Positions 27,244 through 35,970 of a stretch of 64,000 nucleotides of DNA are shown here, piece by piece (position 1 is the stretch's first letter; each line of letters opens with the position of its first letter). The stretch covers positions 1 through 64,000 of the forward strand of contig DASPTQ010000117.1 in the NCBI GenBank assembly GCA_035623335.1, in the 5' to 3' direction. This stretch comes from JAFAGX01 sp035623335 (lineage in GTDB: Bacteria; Acidobacteriota; Terriglobia; Terriglobales; Acidobacteriaceae). The notes under the pieces were generated by a model. It was not told where the DNA came from. It worked only from the letters and a program-made list of their open reading frames with translations, and did not search any database. Both the position numbers and the translations under genes were made by a program.

Positions 27244-27711
27244 ATGGACAATGCTTTCATGGCGCGCGCCATTCAGCTCTCCCTCGACAACGTTCTCCGC
27301 GGCCAGGGAGGCCCGTTTGGCGCCGTCCTGGTGAAGAATGGCACGATCGTAGCCGAGGGCGTCAATCGAGTTACGGCTACCCCTGATCCCACGGCACACG
27401 CCGAAGTGGTTGCGATCCGCGAAGCTTGTGCCCGACTCGGCGTCTTCGAGCTCAAAGACTGCGAGCTGTATAGCTCCTGCGAACCCTGCCCGATGTGCCT
27501 GGGGGCAATCTACTGGGCTCGCCTGGCTCGCGTCTATTTCGCCAACTTTGCCGCCGACGCCTCCAAGATCGGCTTCGATGACTCGTTCATCCACCAACAA
27601 CTCGCCAAGCCCCTTTCCGAGCGTGCGATTCCCATGGTCCAGATGATGCGCGAGCAGGCGCTCGCCGCCTTCCGTGCCTGGCAGGACAGGCGAGACAAAA
27701 TTCCCTACTGA
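27244..27711 (+). CDS. guaD: Guanine deaminase (CDA-fold)
   Basis: 155 residues from the ATG at 27244; a GTG at 27235 adds three residues. It converts guanine to xanthine and ammonia in purine salvage or breakdown. The zinc site of the cytidine-deaminase fold is complete: TAHAEVVAIREAC (His ligand and catalytic Glu) and SSCEPCPMCLGAIYWAR (two Cys ligands). The text after it (IGFDDSFIHQQLAKP) matches Bacillus GuaD rather than tRNA adenosine deaminase TadA, as does the length. It stands alone on the plus strand after the GGDEF-EAL gene. Confidence 0.85.
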   Translation: MDNAFMARAIQLSLDNVLRGQGGPFGAVLVKNGTIVAEGVNRVTATPDPTAHAEVVAIREACARLGVFELKDCELYSSCEPCPMCLGAIYWARLARVYFANFAADASKIGFDDSFIHQQLAKPLSERAIPMVQMMREQALAAFRAWQDRRDKIPY

Positions 27712-27819
27712 GATGGCTTCCGGAGCGATGGCCGCAAGCCGCTCCTCGCGTGCCGCTCTGAGAGAACGGCCAAGCGCAACCGGCTGGGCTAGGAAATGGT
27801 CAAGTCCAAAGAAGACTGC

Positions 27820-28422
27820 TCAATAAAAAAGATATTTGCGCCACTTATCGTCGGAACGGCCCATGAGCCGCATGATGTGACGGCTGGTGTGAAGATTGAA
27901 GGCCCGCGGCTCCCGCATCAGCCTCATCCCCGCCTCACTTGGAAGCTGGTTTCCCTTGCGGCGATTGCAGGGATGGCAGCAGGCCACCAAGTTTTCCCAA
28001 GTGGAAGCCCCGGCCCGCGAACGAGGGACTACATGGTCGAGGGTCAGGTCGCCCGAGGGCAACACTTCGGCGCAATATTGGCAGGTATTGCGGTCCCGCA
28101 GCAGAATGTTCTTGCGCGACAGAGCCCGCGTCTGGTGGGGGATGCGCCGATATTCGAGCAACCGGATTACCGAGGGCAAACGAATCGCAAGACGCGCGGC
28201 ATGCAGAAAGTGGCCATTCTCTTCCTCGGCGATCGCCGCACCTTTGAGAACCAGGACAATGGCACGTCTGGCGGCGCAGACATTGATGGGCTCGTAGGAG
28301 GCATTGAGCACTAGCACGGGAGCATGGAGGACGGGCCCGTTGCCTTCACCAGACCCTGCGGCCGGGAGCGAAGCCGTCGTCCGCTCTAGCGTATTCGGCG
28401 AGTTGTGCCATTTCCCTGACAT
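27820..28422 (-). CDS. HNH endonuclease-family protein
   Basis: 200 residues. After a variable start it reads VLVLNASYEPINVCAARRAI and then an HNH motif at about 115-155: CQYCAEVLPSGDLTLDHVVP with NLVACCHPCNRRKGNQLP. The two CxxC pairs would hold a structural zinc and the DH...N residues a catalytic metal. This is the common free-standing bacterial HNH protein, chromosomal in many phyla and not part of a restriction system here. Its true role is unknown. The start could also be a Met or Val closer to VLHAPVLVL. Confidence 0.85.
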   Translation of the reverse strand: MSGKWHNSPNTLERTTASLPAAGSGEGNGPVLHAPVLVLNASYEPINVCAARRAIVLVLKGAAIAEEENGHFLHAARLAIRLPSVIRLLEYRRIPHQTRALSRKNILLRDRNTCQYCAEVLPSGDLTLDHVVPRSRAGASTWENLVACCHPCNRRKGNQLPSEAGMRLMREPRAFNLHTSRHIMRLMGRSDDKWRKYLFY

Positions 28423-29096
28423 GTCCGTCCCTTACCGCCACCACCTACCGTTTGGATGCTCGCACGCTCGGTCAAGACGTGCGCGCGGCCCCAACCCTCG
28501 AAATGATGCCACGCCTGTTCTCACCTCCGAAAAGCCAAAAGAGGCAGCTCGTAACGAAAGTGACCGCCTGCCTGATCGGCCTGCTTCGGGAAATCGGGAA
28601 CCTATAGGAAGGAAAGGCTTACCAGGGAACAGAGAGACGCATGCCGGGGCAACGAGGTTAGCTCCCAAGCTGGAAGAGAACAACAGCCGACCCCGCTGTG
28701 GAATTTTGCCACCCGTGAGCCGAGTTGGGTTACTGCAACTGCTGAAGACACCCCTCCCTCGCTCGACCTCTCAAATGGAGGCTCCGGGCCGGGCGACTGC
28801 CCTCAGTATAGCCATGGCGGATTCGACACGCAATCGCAATACCGCGACTGGAGGGTACAAGGGTCAGAGGACGGGCGTTACGCCAGTGCTAAGCCCGGAA
28901 GGCGAGAAAGGGCCCTCCCGTGGGGATCCCGATACCTCCACAAGACCTGTTCTGGCGGATCGGACACTTCTTTCCGCCGATTTGGGATCGGCCGCAGCAG
29001 GCTAGGCGAGACCGTTCTTGCACTTGTAAAACAGTCCGTCTGCATGGTAACGTGCGCCGTCCAAAGTTTGGCGATCATTCTCGAGAGGATTGTCGG
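28423..29096. other. Intergenic region, 674 bases
   Basis: It separates the leftward HNH gene from the rightward OPT transporter. Frames crossing it on both strands are Arg/Pro/Ser-rich with no family features. I looked for tRNA and the common riboswitch cores and saw none. It should contain two divergent promoters. Confidence 0.4.
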
Positions 29097-31148
29097 ATGA
29101 GCACTCACACTACGCTCCCGCCCGCGCAGAAAAAATATCAGCCCTACGTGCCGCAGAGCATGGAGATGCGGGAATTCACCTTCCGGGCGGTCCTTCTGGG
29201 AATGATCATGACCGGAATTCTCGGCGCCGCCAATGCCTATCTCGGTTTGAAGGCGGGGATGACGATCGCGGCAACCTATCCCGCGGCAGTCATTGGTATG
29301 TCGATCCTGCGCTTAATGAAGGGATCGCTGCTCGAAGAGAATATCGCCAGAACGGTGGGCGCGATCGGGGAATCCGTGGCAGCGGGCGCGGTGTTCACCA
29401 TCCCGGCCTTTGTTCTCGCTGGCCTGTGGCCGAGTCTCGGGGTGGAAAGGTATTGGCAGTCGGTGGCGCTGATGGTCATTGGTGGCCTGCTGGGGATCCT
29501 GTTCGTCACCTTGCTGCGGCGCGTCATGGTCGAAGACCCTGAGCTTCCCTTTCCCGAGTCGGTAGCCGCCGCGGAAATCCATAAGGCCGGACAGCAAGGT
29601 TCGAAGGCTGCTAAGATCCTGTTCGCCAACATGGGCTTCGGCGCCGTCATGTACTTCCTCTCGCAGGTCAATCTGTTCTGGTACACCAAAGAGTTTCTCA
29701 TCGATATTCCCAAAATGCCCGCCGGTCTACGTCTCGGGCGTAGTGCCTCGGCGCCCCTGCTCGCCACCGGAGGCATGAGCACGTTCACCTCGCCGGCGGT
29801 GAGTCCCGCCTATCTGGGCGTCGGCTATATTATCGGACCGCGCTTGGCATCGCTGAACTTCGCCGGAGGTGTACTTGCCTGGGGTTTACTGGTTCCGCTC
29901 TTGATTTATTTTCTCGGCCCAAGTCTTCCCGCCATGCCGGTCAACACCAGCGCCGACGCCTACTGGAGTGGAATCGCGTTCAGCGTCTGGTACTCGATCG
30001 TGCGCCCCATCGCCGTCGGAGGCATGCTGGTGGGAGCGGGCTTCACTCTGTTTCGTATGCGCAAACAATTAATGGCCGGCATGAGGCGGGCCGTTTCCGA
30101 CCTTCGAAAGTCCGCCGAAGCCCATCAAGCCACCGACCGCACCGATCGCGACCTGAGCGCCAAGGTCGTTTTCCTGGGCGTTGGCCTGGTGTTTCTGGCT
30201 ATGATCGGACTGTACTACTTCTTTATTGTGGGCGCGCATAATTTGTCCGACAACAAGGCGATTGCCGGCGCGATCGTTGCCGCCGCCGTGATGGTCGTCC
30301 TAGGGTTCTTCTTTGCCGCGGTGTCGGGCAACCTGGTGGGCATGATCGGCTCCTCCAACAATCCTGTTTCCGGCCTAACCCTGTGCACCCTGGTCGTAGC
30401 CGCTCTCATGATGGTGGCGCTCGGCGTTTCGGGAACCGGCGGCGTGGCGGCCGTACTCGGAGTCGCTGCCGTCGTTTGTGTCTCCTCGGCGGTGGCCGGC
30501 GAGATGTTGCAGGACTTGAAGGTGGGACACATCCTCGGCGGAACGCCCGCCAAGATGCAACTGGGCGACATCTTCGGCATCCTGGTCGCCTCCCTGGTTC
30601 TATTTCTGCCCTTGATGATCCTCGATAAGGCATACCACTTTGGCAGTGCTGCCCTGCCGGCACCACAAGCCGGGTTGATGGCCATGCTCGCGCAAGGTAT
30701 CGTCGGGGGGAACATGCCGTGGCCCTTGGTGGTAGTTGGCATCCTGATGGGCTTCGCTATGATTTTGGTCGAAGTCAAGAGTCCGATGCTGTTTTCCGTC
30801 GGCATGTATTTGCCACTCGAAACCACCTTCGCCATCTTCGTCGGCGGCCTCATCCGCTGGCTTACCGACAAACTGAGGGATCGGCGCGGCTACAACGACG
30901 CGCAAAAGGCGCGAGTGGATAATGCCGGGGTACTCACCGCCTCCGGGCTGATCGCCGGGGAGGCGTTATGCGGCCTGGTCATCGCCGCCATTGTTGGAAC
31001 GAATCACACGCTCTGGCACATTGAGTCGGGCAATTTTGTCCTCTCCGGATTGATCGGCATGGCGGTGCTGATCTTCGTCATGGTGAAGATACCGCTGGCC
31101 AATGCCGGCAGCCCGGATGAACCGGCGCCACCAACTGCGATCATGTGA
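29097..31148 (+). CDS. OPT-family oligopeptide transporter
   Basis: 683 residues from the ATG at 29097, with GAGAGGA ahead; the open frame upstream (from 28920) lacks protein character. The protein has about 14-16 hydrophobic segments and typical OPT text: MREFTFRAVLLGMIMTGILG, AANAYLGLKAGMTIAATYPA, EENIARTVGAIGESVAAGAV, GSSNNPVSGLTLCTLVV and LLFSVGMYLPLETTF-like sequence (MLFSVGMYLPLETTFAIFVG). OPT proteins are proton-driven importers of peptides or metal chelates. The bacterial subgroup seen here is usually called oligopeptide transporter without proof. Confidence 0.92.
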   Translation: MSTHTTLPPAQKKYQPYVPQSMEMREFTFRAVLLGMIMTGILGAANAYLGLKAGMTIAATYPAAVIGMSILRLMKGSLLEENIARTVGAIGESVAAGAVFTIPAFVLAGLWPSLGVERYWQSVALMVIGGLLGILFVTLLRRVMVEDPELPFPESVAAAEIHKAGQQGSKAAKILFANMGFGAVMYFLSQVNLFWYTKEFLIDIPKMPAGLRLGRSASAPLLATGGMSTFTSPAVSPAYLGVGYIIGPRLASLNFAGGVLAWGLLVPLLIYFLGPSLPAMPVNTSADAYWSGIAFSVWYSIVRPIAVGGMLVGAGFTLFRMRKQLMAGMRRAVSDLRKSAEAHQATDRTDRDLSAKVVFLGVGLVFLAMIGLYYFFIVGAHNLSDNKAIAGAIVAAAVMVVLGFFFAAVSGNLVGMIGSSNNPVSGLTLCTLVVAALMMVALGVSGTGGVAAVLGVAAVVCVSSAVAGEMLQDLKVGHILGGTPAKMQLGDIFGILVASLVLFLPLMILDKAYHFGSAALPAPQAGLMAMLAQGIVGGNMPWPLVVVGILMGFAMILVEVKSPMLFSVGMYLPLETTFAIFVGGLIRWLTDKLRDRRGYNDAQKARVDNAGVLTASGLIAGEALCGLVIAAIVGTNHTLWHIESGNFVLSGLIGMAVLIFVMVKIPLANAGSPDEPAPPTAIM

Positions 31149-31199
31149 TCGACCGCGCCTAGGTTTCAGAACCAACTACAGTGTCGCGTCTGGTCTCGC

Positions 31200-31913
31200 G
31201 TGAGTATGGTTGCCGACAACTGGAAGGAGGTACAAGCTCGCATTCGAGCTGTGGCTTCTCGGGTCGGACGTGATCCCCGGGAAGTTGCCTGTATGGCGGT
31301 AAGCAAGGCGTTCCCGCCGGAGCGAATCCGTGAGGCCTACGACGCAGGTCTGCGGCTGTTCGGCGAAAATCGGGTGCAGGAGTTTGCTCACAAATGGCCG
31401 GCCTTGCGGGATCTGCCGGATGCCGAGTGGCACATGATCGGCCATCTGCAATCCAACAAAGCCGCAAGGGCCGCCGAGCTGTTTGCCGGGATAGACTCGC
31501 TCGATTCTGTGCGGTTGGCCGAGAAGCTGAATCTCTCGGCCCGGCTTCTCGGTCGAAAGCTTCCGGTTCTGGTTGAGATTAATATGGGGGAAGAAGCAGC
31601 CAAGAGCGGGGTCGCACCGGAATCGCGGGCCTTGAACGAACTCTTGGAAAAAGCCGCGGAGCTCGACCACCTGGAATTTCGCGGGCTGATGGCCATTCCG
31701 CCATTCACCGAAGATCCGGAGCAAGCTCGACCCTTCTTCCGGCACCTGCGGGAGTTGCGCGATCAAATCGCCGCTCGCAAGCTGGCCTCCGTCGGTATGC
31801 ACGTACTGTCCATGGGGATGTCGCACGATTTTGAGGTCGCCATCGAAGAGGGGTCAACGTGTGTGCGAATCGGCACGGCAATTTTTGGCGAAAGAACCGC
31901 GACAAACATCTGA
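31200..31913 (+). CDS. YggS/PLPBP-family pyridoxal-phosphate homeostasis protein
   Basis: 237 residues from a GTG at 31200, or from the ATG at 31206. It is a single-domain alanine racemase-like barrel: the PLP Lys is in VACMAVSKAFPPERI (about residue 40), followed by FGENRVQEF, WHMIGHLQSNKA, VLVEINMGEEAAKSG, LMAIPP and the phosphate site SMGMSHDFEVAIEEGSTCVRIG. Members bind PLP without known catalysis and buffer cellular PLP and amino/keto acid balance. It follows the OPT gene by 51 bases and may be cotranscribed. Confidence 0.95.
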   Translation: MSMVADNWKEVQARIRAVASRVGRDPREVACMAVSKAFPPERIREAYDAGLRLFGENRVQEFAHKWPALRDLPDAEWHMIGHLQSNKAARAAELFAGIDSLDSVRLAEKLNLSARLLGRKLPVLVEINMGEEAAKSGVAPESRALNELLEKAAELDHLEFRGLMAIPPFTEDPEQARPFFRHLRELRDQIAARKLASVGMHVLSMGMSHDFEVAIEEGSTCVRIGTAIFGERTATNI

Positions 31914-32001
31914 ACCCACGAGACAAACGCAGCTCCCCCGTCGCTCATGGCTGGCGCTCGCGCCCCGCGAGCCCGGGGACGACAACTAGAGGGAATTCCC
32001 A

Positions 32002-33402
32002 GTGTTGTCCAAGGAGCGGCGCTTGAGCTTCTCCGAGCGGCTGGAGGAGATTCGCACGGGCTTCGAGCGGTCGTTCTGGATCGCGAATCTTAGCGAAATC
32101 TTCGAGCGCCTTTCCTATTATGGGGCGTTTGCCTCGCTCGCCCTGTACCTCCAGGAACGACTAAATTTCTCGGCCCAGCAGACCGGAACTCTGGCCGGCA
32201 TATTCGGCGGAATGGTGTGGTTTCTCGCCATTTTTGGCGGAGCCGCCGCGGACCGCCTGGGGTTCCGTCGCGCGCTGTCTCTCGCCTACCTGATTCTATC
32301 CGCCGCGTATTTTCTGATCGGTTCGATCGGAGCCTCGTGGCTGGCGCCCCTCCGCGATCGTGTACCCCTGGATCTGTTTGTCGGTTGCATTCTCGTGCTT
32401 CCTGCCTTGGGCATATCCCTGGTCAAGCCCTGCGTGGTGGGCACCACGGCTCGGGCTTCGGACGAAAAAGTTCGCTCGATTGGCTATTCGATCTACTACA
32501 CCATGGTGAACATTGGCGGCGCAGCTGGACCCCTGGTTGCGTCCTGGGCCCACCGCCACCTGGGAATTGAGAATGTGTACCGGGTGGCTGCCCTCAGCGT
32601 CTTTGCGATGTTCTTCGTGGTCTTTTGGTTCTTCGAAGAGCCACGGCGGGCGCAGGATGGCCCGCAACCTTCGATACGAACCGTGGCTCACAATTTTTGT
32701 GTGGTGGTGGGCAACTATCGCCTGGTCTTCCCCGTATTGTTCGTCGCCGCGCTACTCCGCATCGCCCTGTGGCTCTATCCCGGACTTCACGTACCCTGGT
32801 GGCTCTGGGTGGGACTGCTGCTGGTGGTGCTTGCAGGCATCAGCCGCTTCATGTGGTTCCTCGTGCTCTTCACCGGCTATTGGGTGGTGTTTTGGCAGCA
32901 GTACATCACTTTGCCGGGTTTCATCCATGCCTACATCGACCCCCATGCGCCTGTCGAACTCATTTTGGTGACCGACGGGCTGACCGTGATCTGCCTCACG
33001 CTGGCGTTGAACTTGTTGACCCGCAAGATTCCCGCCCTGCAAGCGGTGATACTGGGCACCGTGATCACGTCGGTGGCCTGGCTGATCCTTGCCTTCCGCC
33101 CCACCGTGTGGGCGGCCGTGCTGGCTTTGTTTGTCCTTGCCTTAGGCGAGATCATTCAATCCCCGCGCTACTACGAATATATCTCGCGGCTGGCACCCCC
33201 GGGCCAACAGGGCACGTACATGGGATTTGCCTTTCTGCCGATCGGCATCGGGTCTCTGATCGGTGGCTGGTTTGGGGGGATGCTCATTCACCAGTTGGGC
33301 GAAGTCCGACATCAGAGCGGACGCATCTGGTGGTCAGTGACCGCTGTAGGCGTGGCTACAGCGGCCAGCTTGTGGATCTACGACAAGAAGGTACGGAGTT
33401 GA
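32002..33402 (+). CDS. MFS transporter of the POT/PTR type
   Basis: 466 residues with about 12 hydrophobic segments. The first helix region reads LSEIFERLSYYGAFASLALYL, close to the FERFSYYG block of proton-dependent oligopeptide transporters, and a second family-like block is SIGYSIYYTMVNIGGAAGPLVA. A long central part lacks the usual PTR2 spacing, so the substrate is uncertain. It is convergent with the oxalate:formate antiporter gene and follows the PLP protein by 88 bases. Confidence 0.8.
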   Translation: MLSKERRLSFSERLEEIRTGFERSFWIANLSEIFERLSYYGAFASLALYLQERLNFSAQQTGTLAGIFGGMVWFLAIFGGAAADRLGFRRALSLAYLILSAAYFLIGSIGASWLAPLRDRVPLDLFVGCILVLPALGISLVKPCVVGTTARASDEKVRSIGYSIYYTMVNIGGAAGPLVASWAHRHLGIENVYRVAALSVFAMFFVVFWFFEEPRRAQDGPQPSIRTVAHNFCVVVGNYRLVFPVLFVAALLRIALWLYPGLHVPWWLWVGLLLVVLAGISRFMWFLVLFTGYWVVFWQQYITLPGFIHAYIDPHAPVELILVTDGLTVICLTLALNLLTRKIPALQAVILGTVITSVAWLILAFRPTVWAAVLALFVLALGEIIQSPRYYEYISRLAPPGQQGTYMGFAFLPIGIGSLIGGWFGGMLIHQLGEVRHQSGRIWWSVTAVGVATAASLWIYDKKVRS

Positions 33403-33510
33403 CGGTCGAGGAGTCCTAACAAATGTTAGTTCTCCCCGATACCGTGCGCTCCGTCTGACCTGGCCTTCCCGCGATTCCGCAGCGGTCCGGCACCGCTACA
33501 CGTCGGTCAA

Positions 33511-34854
33511 TCAGGCAACACCTCTGGTGGCCCTGGCCTCCTCGAGTTTCGGTGCTGGTCCTAATTCCACACCGGCAAGGGTGCGTGCCGACAACGGCTT
33601 CAGCCAGAACAGCGCCATGAGGGCGGCGATGATATCGCAGCTAATCATGACGTAGAACACCGGCACCCACGAGCCCGTCTTCGACATCGCATAGGCGGCG
33701 ACTGGTGCAGCAAAGATAGAAGCCAAGCCCTTTGAGGTGTAGACGATTCCGTAGTTCGTCGTCGCCCATTTCCTCCCGTACAGATCCGCCGTCAGGGATG
33801 GGAAGAGCGAGAAGATCTCACCCCAGGCGAAGAATACCAGGCTCGACAACAACACGAACATCACGGGTCGATGGATGGTCTGTAGCCACAGCCAGATCGC
33901 CAGACCCTCGATCATGAAGGCGCCAAACATGGCGTTTTCCCGGCCGATGTGGTCGGAGATCCAGCCCCACAGTGGACGGGTGAGTCCATTCACCACCCGG
34001 TTCAACTGAATCGCCAGAATGGACGCCGAGAGACCCCAGACCACGATGGTTTTGTCCACCTTGTAGAAACCGGCAATCTCCTTGAGTTGCGCCGTGACCA
34101 CCAAGCCCCCGAAAGCCACGAGCGTCATCATGATGTAGATGGCATAGAAAGATCGTTGCCTCACCATTTCCGACCAGGTGAAGTCGCGCATGCTTTGGCG
34201 CACCTTGGCCAACGGCTTCCAATTCTTGGGAAGCCAACCCTTGGGGGGCGCGACGATGAACATGGCGGCGACGGTCACGATAATGCCTTGCAGGATGCCC
34301 CAAAAAACAAAGGCATGGCGGTAGCCGGAAGCCTTGATCATCGTGTCAATCGGAGCGACCGTGAGGGCCGTCCCGATGCCGTAAGCGCCAGACACAATCC
34401 CGGCACAGAGTCCGCGGTGGTCGGGGAACCATTTGAGGACGTTCCCGGTGCATCCACCGTAAACCGCTCCCGCCCCAATCCCGCCGATGGCGTACCAGAT
34501 GTAGAGTTGGCTGAGCGTTGTAGCGTAACCTGATCCGATCCAGCCGGCCCCAACCAGCAGGCCGCCGATTCCAATGACCAGCCGCGGGCCAAGGGAATCG
34601 ATCAGGTACCCCTCGAAGGGTACCAGCCAGGTTTCGCAGAATATGAAGGCAGCAAAGGCAACCTGCACCCCGGCCAGAGTGGCGTGCAGACTTGAGGTTA
34701 AGGGCTTGGTGAATAGTGTCCAAGCGTATTGAAGGTTAGCAATCGCCATCATGGCGATGATGCAAGAGACCATCTGAATCCAGCGGTTGATGACTTGGGG
34801 CTGGGAATCGATTGTCTCAAGATTGGGACGGACTGACTTTGGAGAAGTAGCCAT
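33511..34854 (-). CDS. oxlT: OFA-family MFS antiporter, probable oxalate:formate exchanger
   Basis: 447 residues, about 12 membrane segments. Family text of the oxalate/formate antiporter group is clear: NRWIQMVSCIIAMMAIANLQ, YAWTLFTKPL, YAIGGIGAGAVYGGCTGNVL, KWFPDHRGLCAGIVSGAYG, GLVVTAQLKEIAGFY, LWGWISDHIGRENAMF and GEIFSLFPSLTADLYG. OxlT exchanges oxalate for formate; this group also contains other monocarboxylate carriers, so substrate is supported mainly by context. A 21-bp dyad shared with the oxalate oxidoreductase operon lies 21 bases before the ATG, and AAGGAG stands between them. deoC is the next gene upstream. Confidence 0.85.
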   Translation of the reverse strand: MATSPKSVRPNLETIDSQPQVINRWIQMVSCIIAMMAIANLQYAWTLFTKPLTSSLHATLAGVQVAFAAFIFCETWLVPFEGYLIDSLGPRLVIGIGGLLVGAGWIGSGYATTLSQLYIWYAIGGIGAGAVYGGCTGNVLKWFPDHRGLCAGIVSGAYGIGTALTVAPIDTMIKASGYRHAFVFWGILQGIIVTVAAMFIVAPPKGWLPKNWKPLAKVRQSMRDFTWSEMVRQRSFYAIYIMMTLVAFGGLVVTAQLKEIAGFYKVDKTIVVWGLSASILAIQLNRVVNGLTRPLWGWISDHIGRENAMFGAFMIEGLAIWLWLQTIHRPVMFVLLSSLVFFAWGEIFSLFPSLTADLYGRKWATTNYGIVYTSKGLASIFAAPVAAYAMSKTGSWVPVFYVMISCDIIAALMALFWLKPLSARTLAGVELGPAPKLEEARATRGVA

Positions 34855-34874
34855 AGATACCCCCGGAGCTCCTT

Positions 34875-34895
34875 CTGGTCCGATACCGCGACCAG
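34875..34895. promoter_or_regulatory. Operator B: CTGGTC-N9-GACCAG before oxlT
   Basis: Perfect six-base arms CTGGTC and GACCAG with spacer CGATACCGC. It matches operator A at 40220-40240 in 18 of 21 positions, including the first 11 (CTGGTCCGATA). Placed just before the ribosome site of oxlT, it would let the GntR regulator repress the antiporter. Confidence 0.7.
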
Positions 34896-35064
34896 CGTTT
34901 TCTATCTACAATTCGAAGCCTTGCGGCCCTTCGTAACAAAACAACTAGGGGGAAATGGGGGAATTGAGATCGCTAGCCAGCCGGAACGAGATGCTAATGT
35001 CGTTATCAGTGGCGCACCGTAACTGCAGAGGCCAGAGGCCTCCATTTCTTCAGTCGACAACGGA

Positions 35065-35754
35065 TCACCTGGTAGTTGGCAATGCTTCGCGCAGTTCCTC
35101 GATAATTTTCACTCCACTGCTGGTGCCGATGCGATTCGCCCCCGCCTCGAGCATCGCCTTCGCGTCAGCCGCGGTTCGAATTCCTCCCGACGCCTTCACG
35201 CCGATGCTCGGTCCCACGATCTGCCGCATCCTGCGGACATCGCCCACCGTTGCCCCTCCGCCCAGAAATCCGGTGGACGTCTTCACAAAATCTGCCCCGG
35301 CTTGGACGCTCAGCTCACACGCCAGTCTCTTCTCGTCCTCGGTCAGAAGGCCGGTTTCCAGGATGACTTTGAGCAATCCGTCCCGCTCATGCGTCACCTC
35401 AGCCACACTCTGAATCTCCCCTCGAACGAAGTCGTGCTTGCCCGACTTCAGCGCACCCAGATTCAGGACCATGTCAATTTCCCGTGCGCCCAGCGTTAAG
35501 GCCTCGCGGGTCTCAAATCGCTTGACGCTCGAGAGCGTTGCGCCCAGAGGAAAACCCACCACGCAGGCCACTTTTACCGAGGATCCCGCTACCTGCGTCG
35601 ACGCCAGCTCTACGTAGGCGGCATTCACCACCACGGCCGCGAAGTCAAACTCACGCGCTTCCTGGCAGAGGCGGATAATTTGCTCCTCGGTCGCTTCCGG
35701 GCGCAAGTTCGTGTGATCAATCATTCTTGCCAGGCGCTGATCGCTTGAGACCAT
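35065..35754 (-). CDS. deoC: Deoxyribose-phosphate aldolase
   Basis: 229 residues, normal length. It splits 2-deoxyribose-5-phosphate into glyceraldehyde-3-phosphate and acetaldehyde. Features: MIDHTNLRPEATEEQI start, VACVVGFPLGA, EIDMVLNLGAL, LKVILETGLLT, the Schiff-base Lys in ADFVKTSTGF (about 155) and the second Lys in IGVKASGGIRT. It lies between the oxalate oxidoreductase operon, from which a hairpin separates it, and oxlT. No link between its reaction and oxalate is known; it may be a passenger. Confidence 0.95.
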   Translation of the reverse strand: MVSSDQRLARMIDHTNLRPEATEEQIIRLCQEAREFDFAAVVVNAAYVELASTQVAGSSVKVACVVGFPLGATLSSVKRFETREALTLGAREIDMVLNLGALKSGKHDFVRGEIQSVAEVTHERDGLLKVILETGLLTEDEKRLACELSVQAGADFVKTSTGFLGGGATVGDVRRMRQIVGPSIGVKASGGIRTAADAKAMLEAGANRIGTSSGVKIIEELREALPTTR

Positions 35755-35766
35755 TTTCTTAGCCGC

Positions 35767-35803
35767 AAAAAACTCAGGCTCCTCAGCAAGGAACCGAGGA
35801 GCT
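35767..35803 (-). terminator. Probable terminator after the oxalate oxidoreductase operon
   Basis: On the minus strand GCTCCTC pairs with GAGGAGC around an 11-base loop, and a run of six T follows five bases after the stem. It lies between the beta-subunit gene and deoC and would end the operon transcript. Confidence 0.5.
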
Positions 35804-35970
35804 TTGAGTGGTGTTTTCCATCTTCGTCAAGCGGCCCAAAAGACCGAGAAACTCCTCCGGCTCTCCTTCGCGCATGCCGTCGGATTTGATTCTTACTGCC
35901 GCCCGTACCTGCGATATCTAGGCCGCTCTCGCGCTTCCCTCCTTCGTGATCTGCAACGTCCCGGCTCAGT

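Noticed and set aside
28304..29005. Long rightward frame across the HNH-OPT gap
   Set aside because: Arg/Pro/Ser-rich, overlaps the start of the HNH gene, and no domain is visible; typical chance frame in GC-rich DNA.
33408..33440. Small palindrome CTAACAAATGTTAG between the convergent POT and oxlT genes
   Set aside because: Stem of only five base pairs and no T-run on either strand, so not called a terminator.
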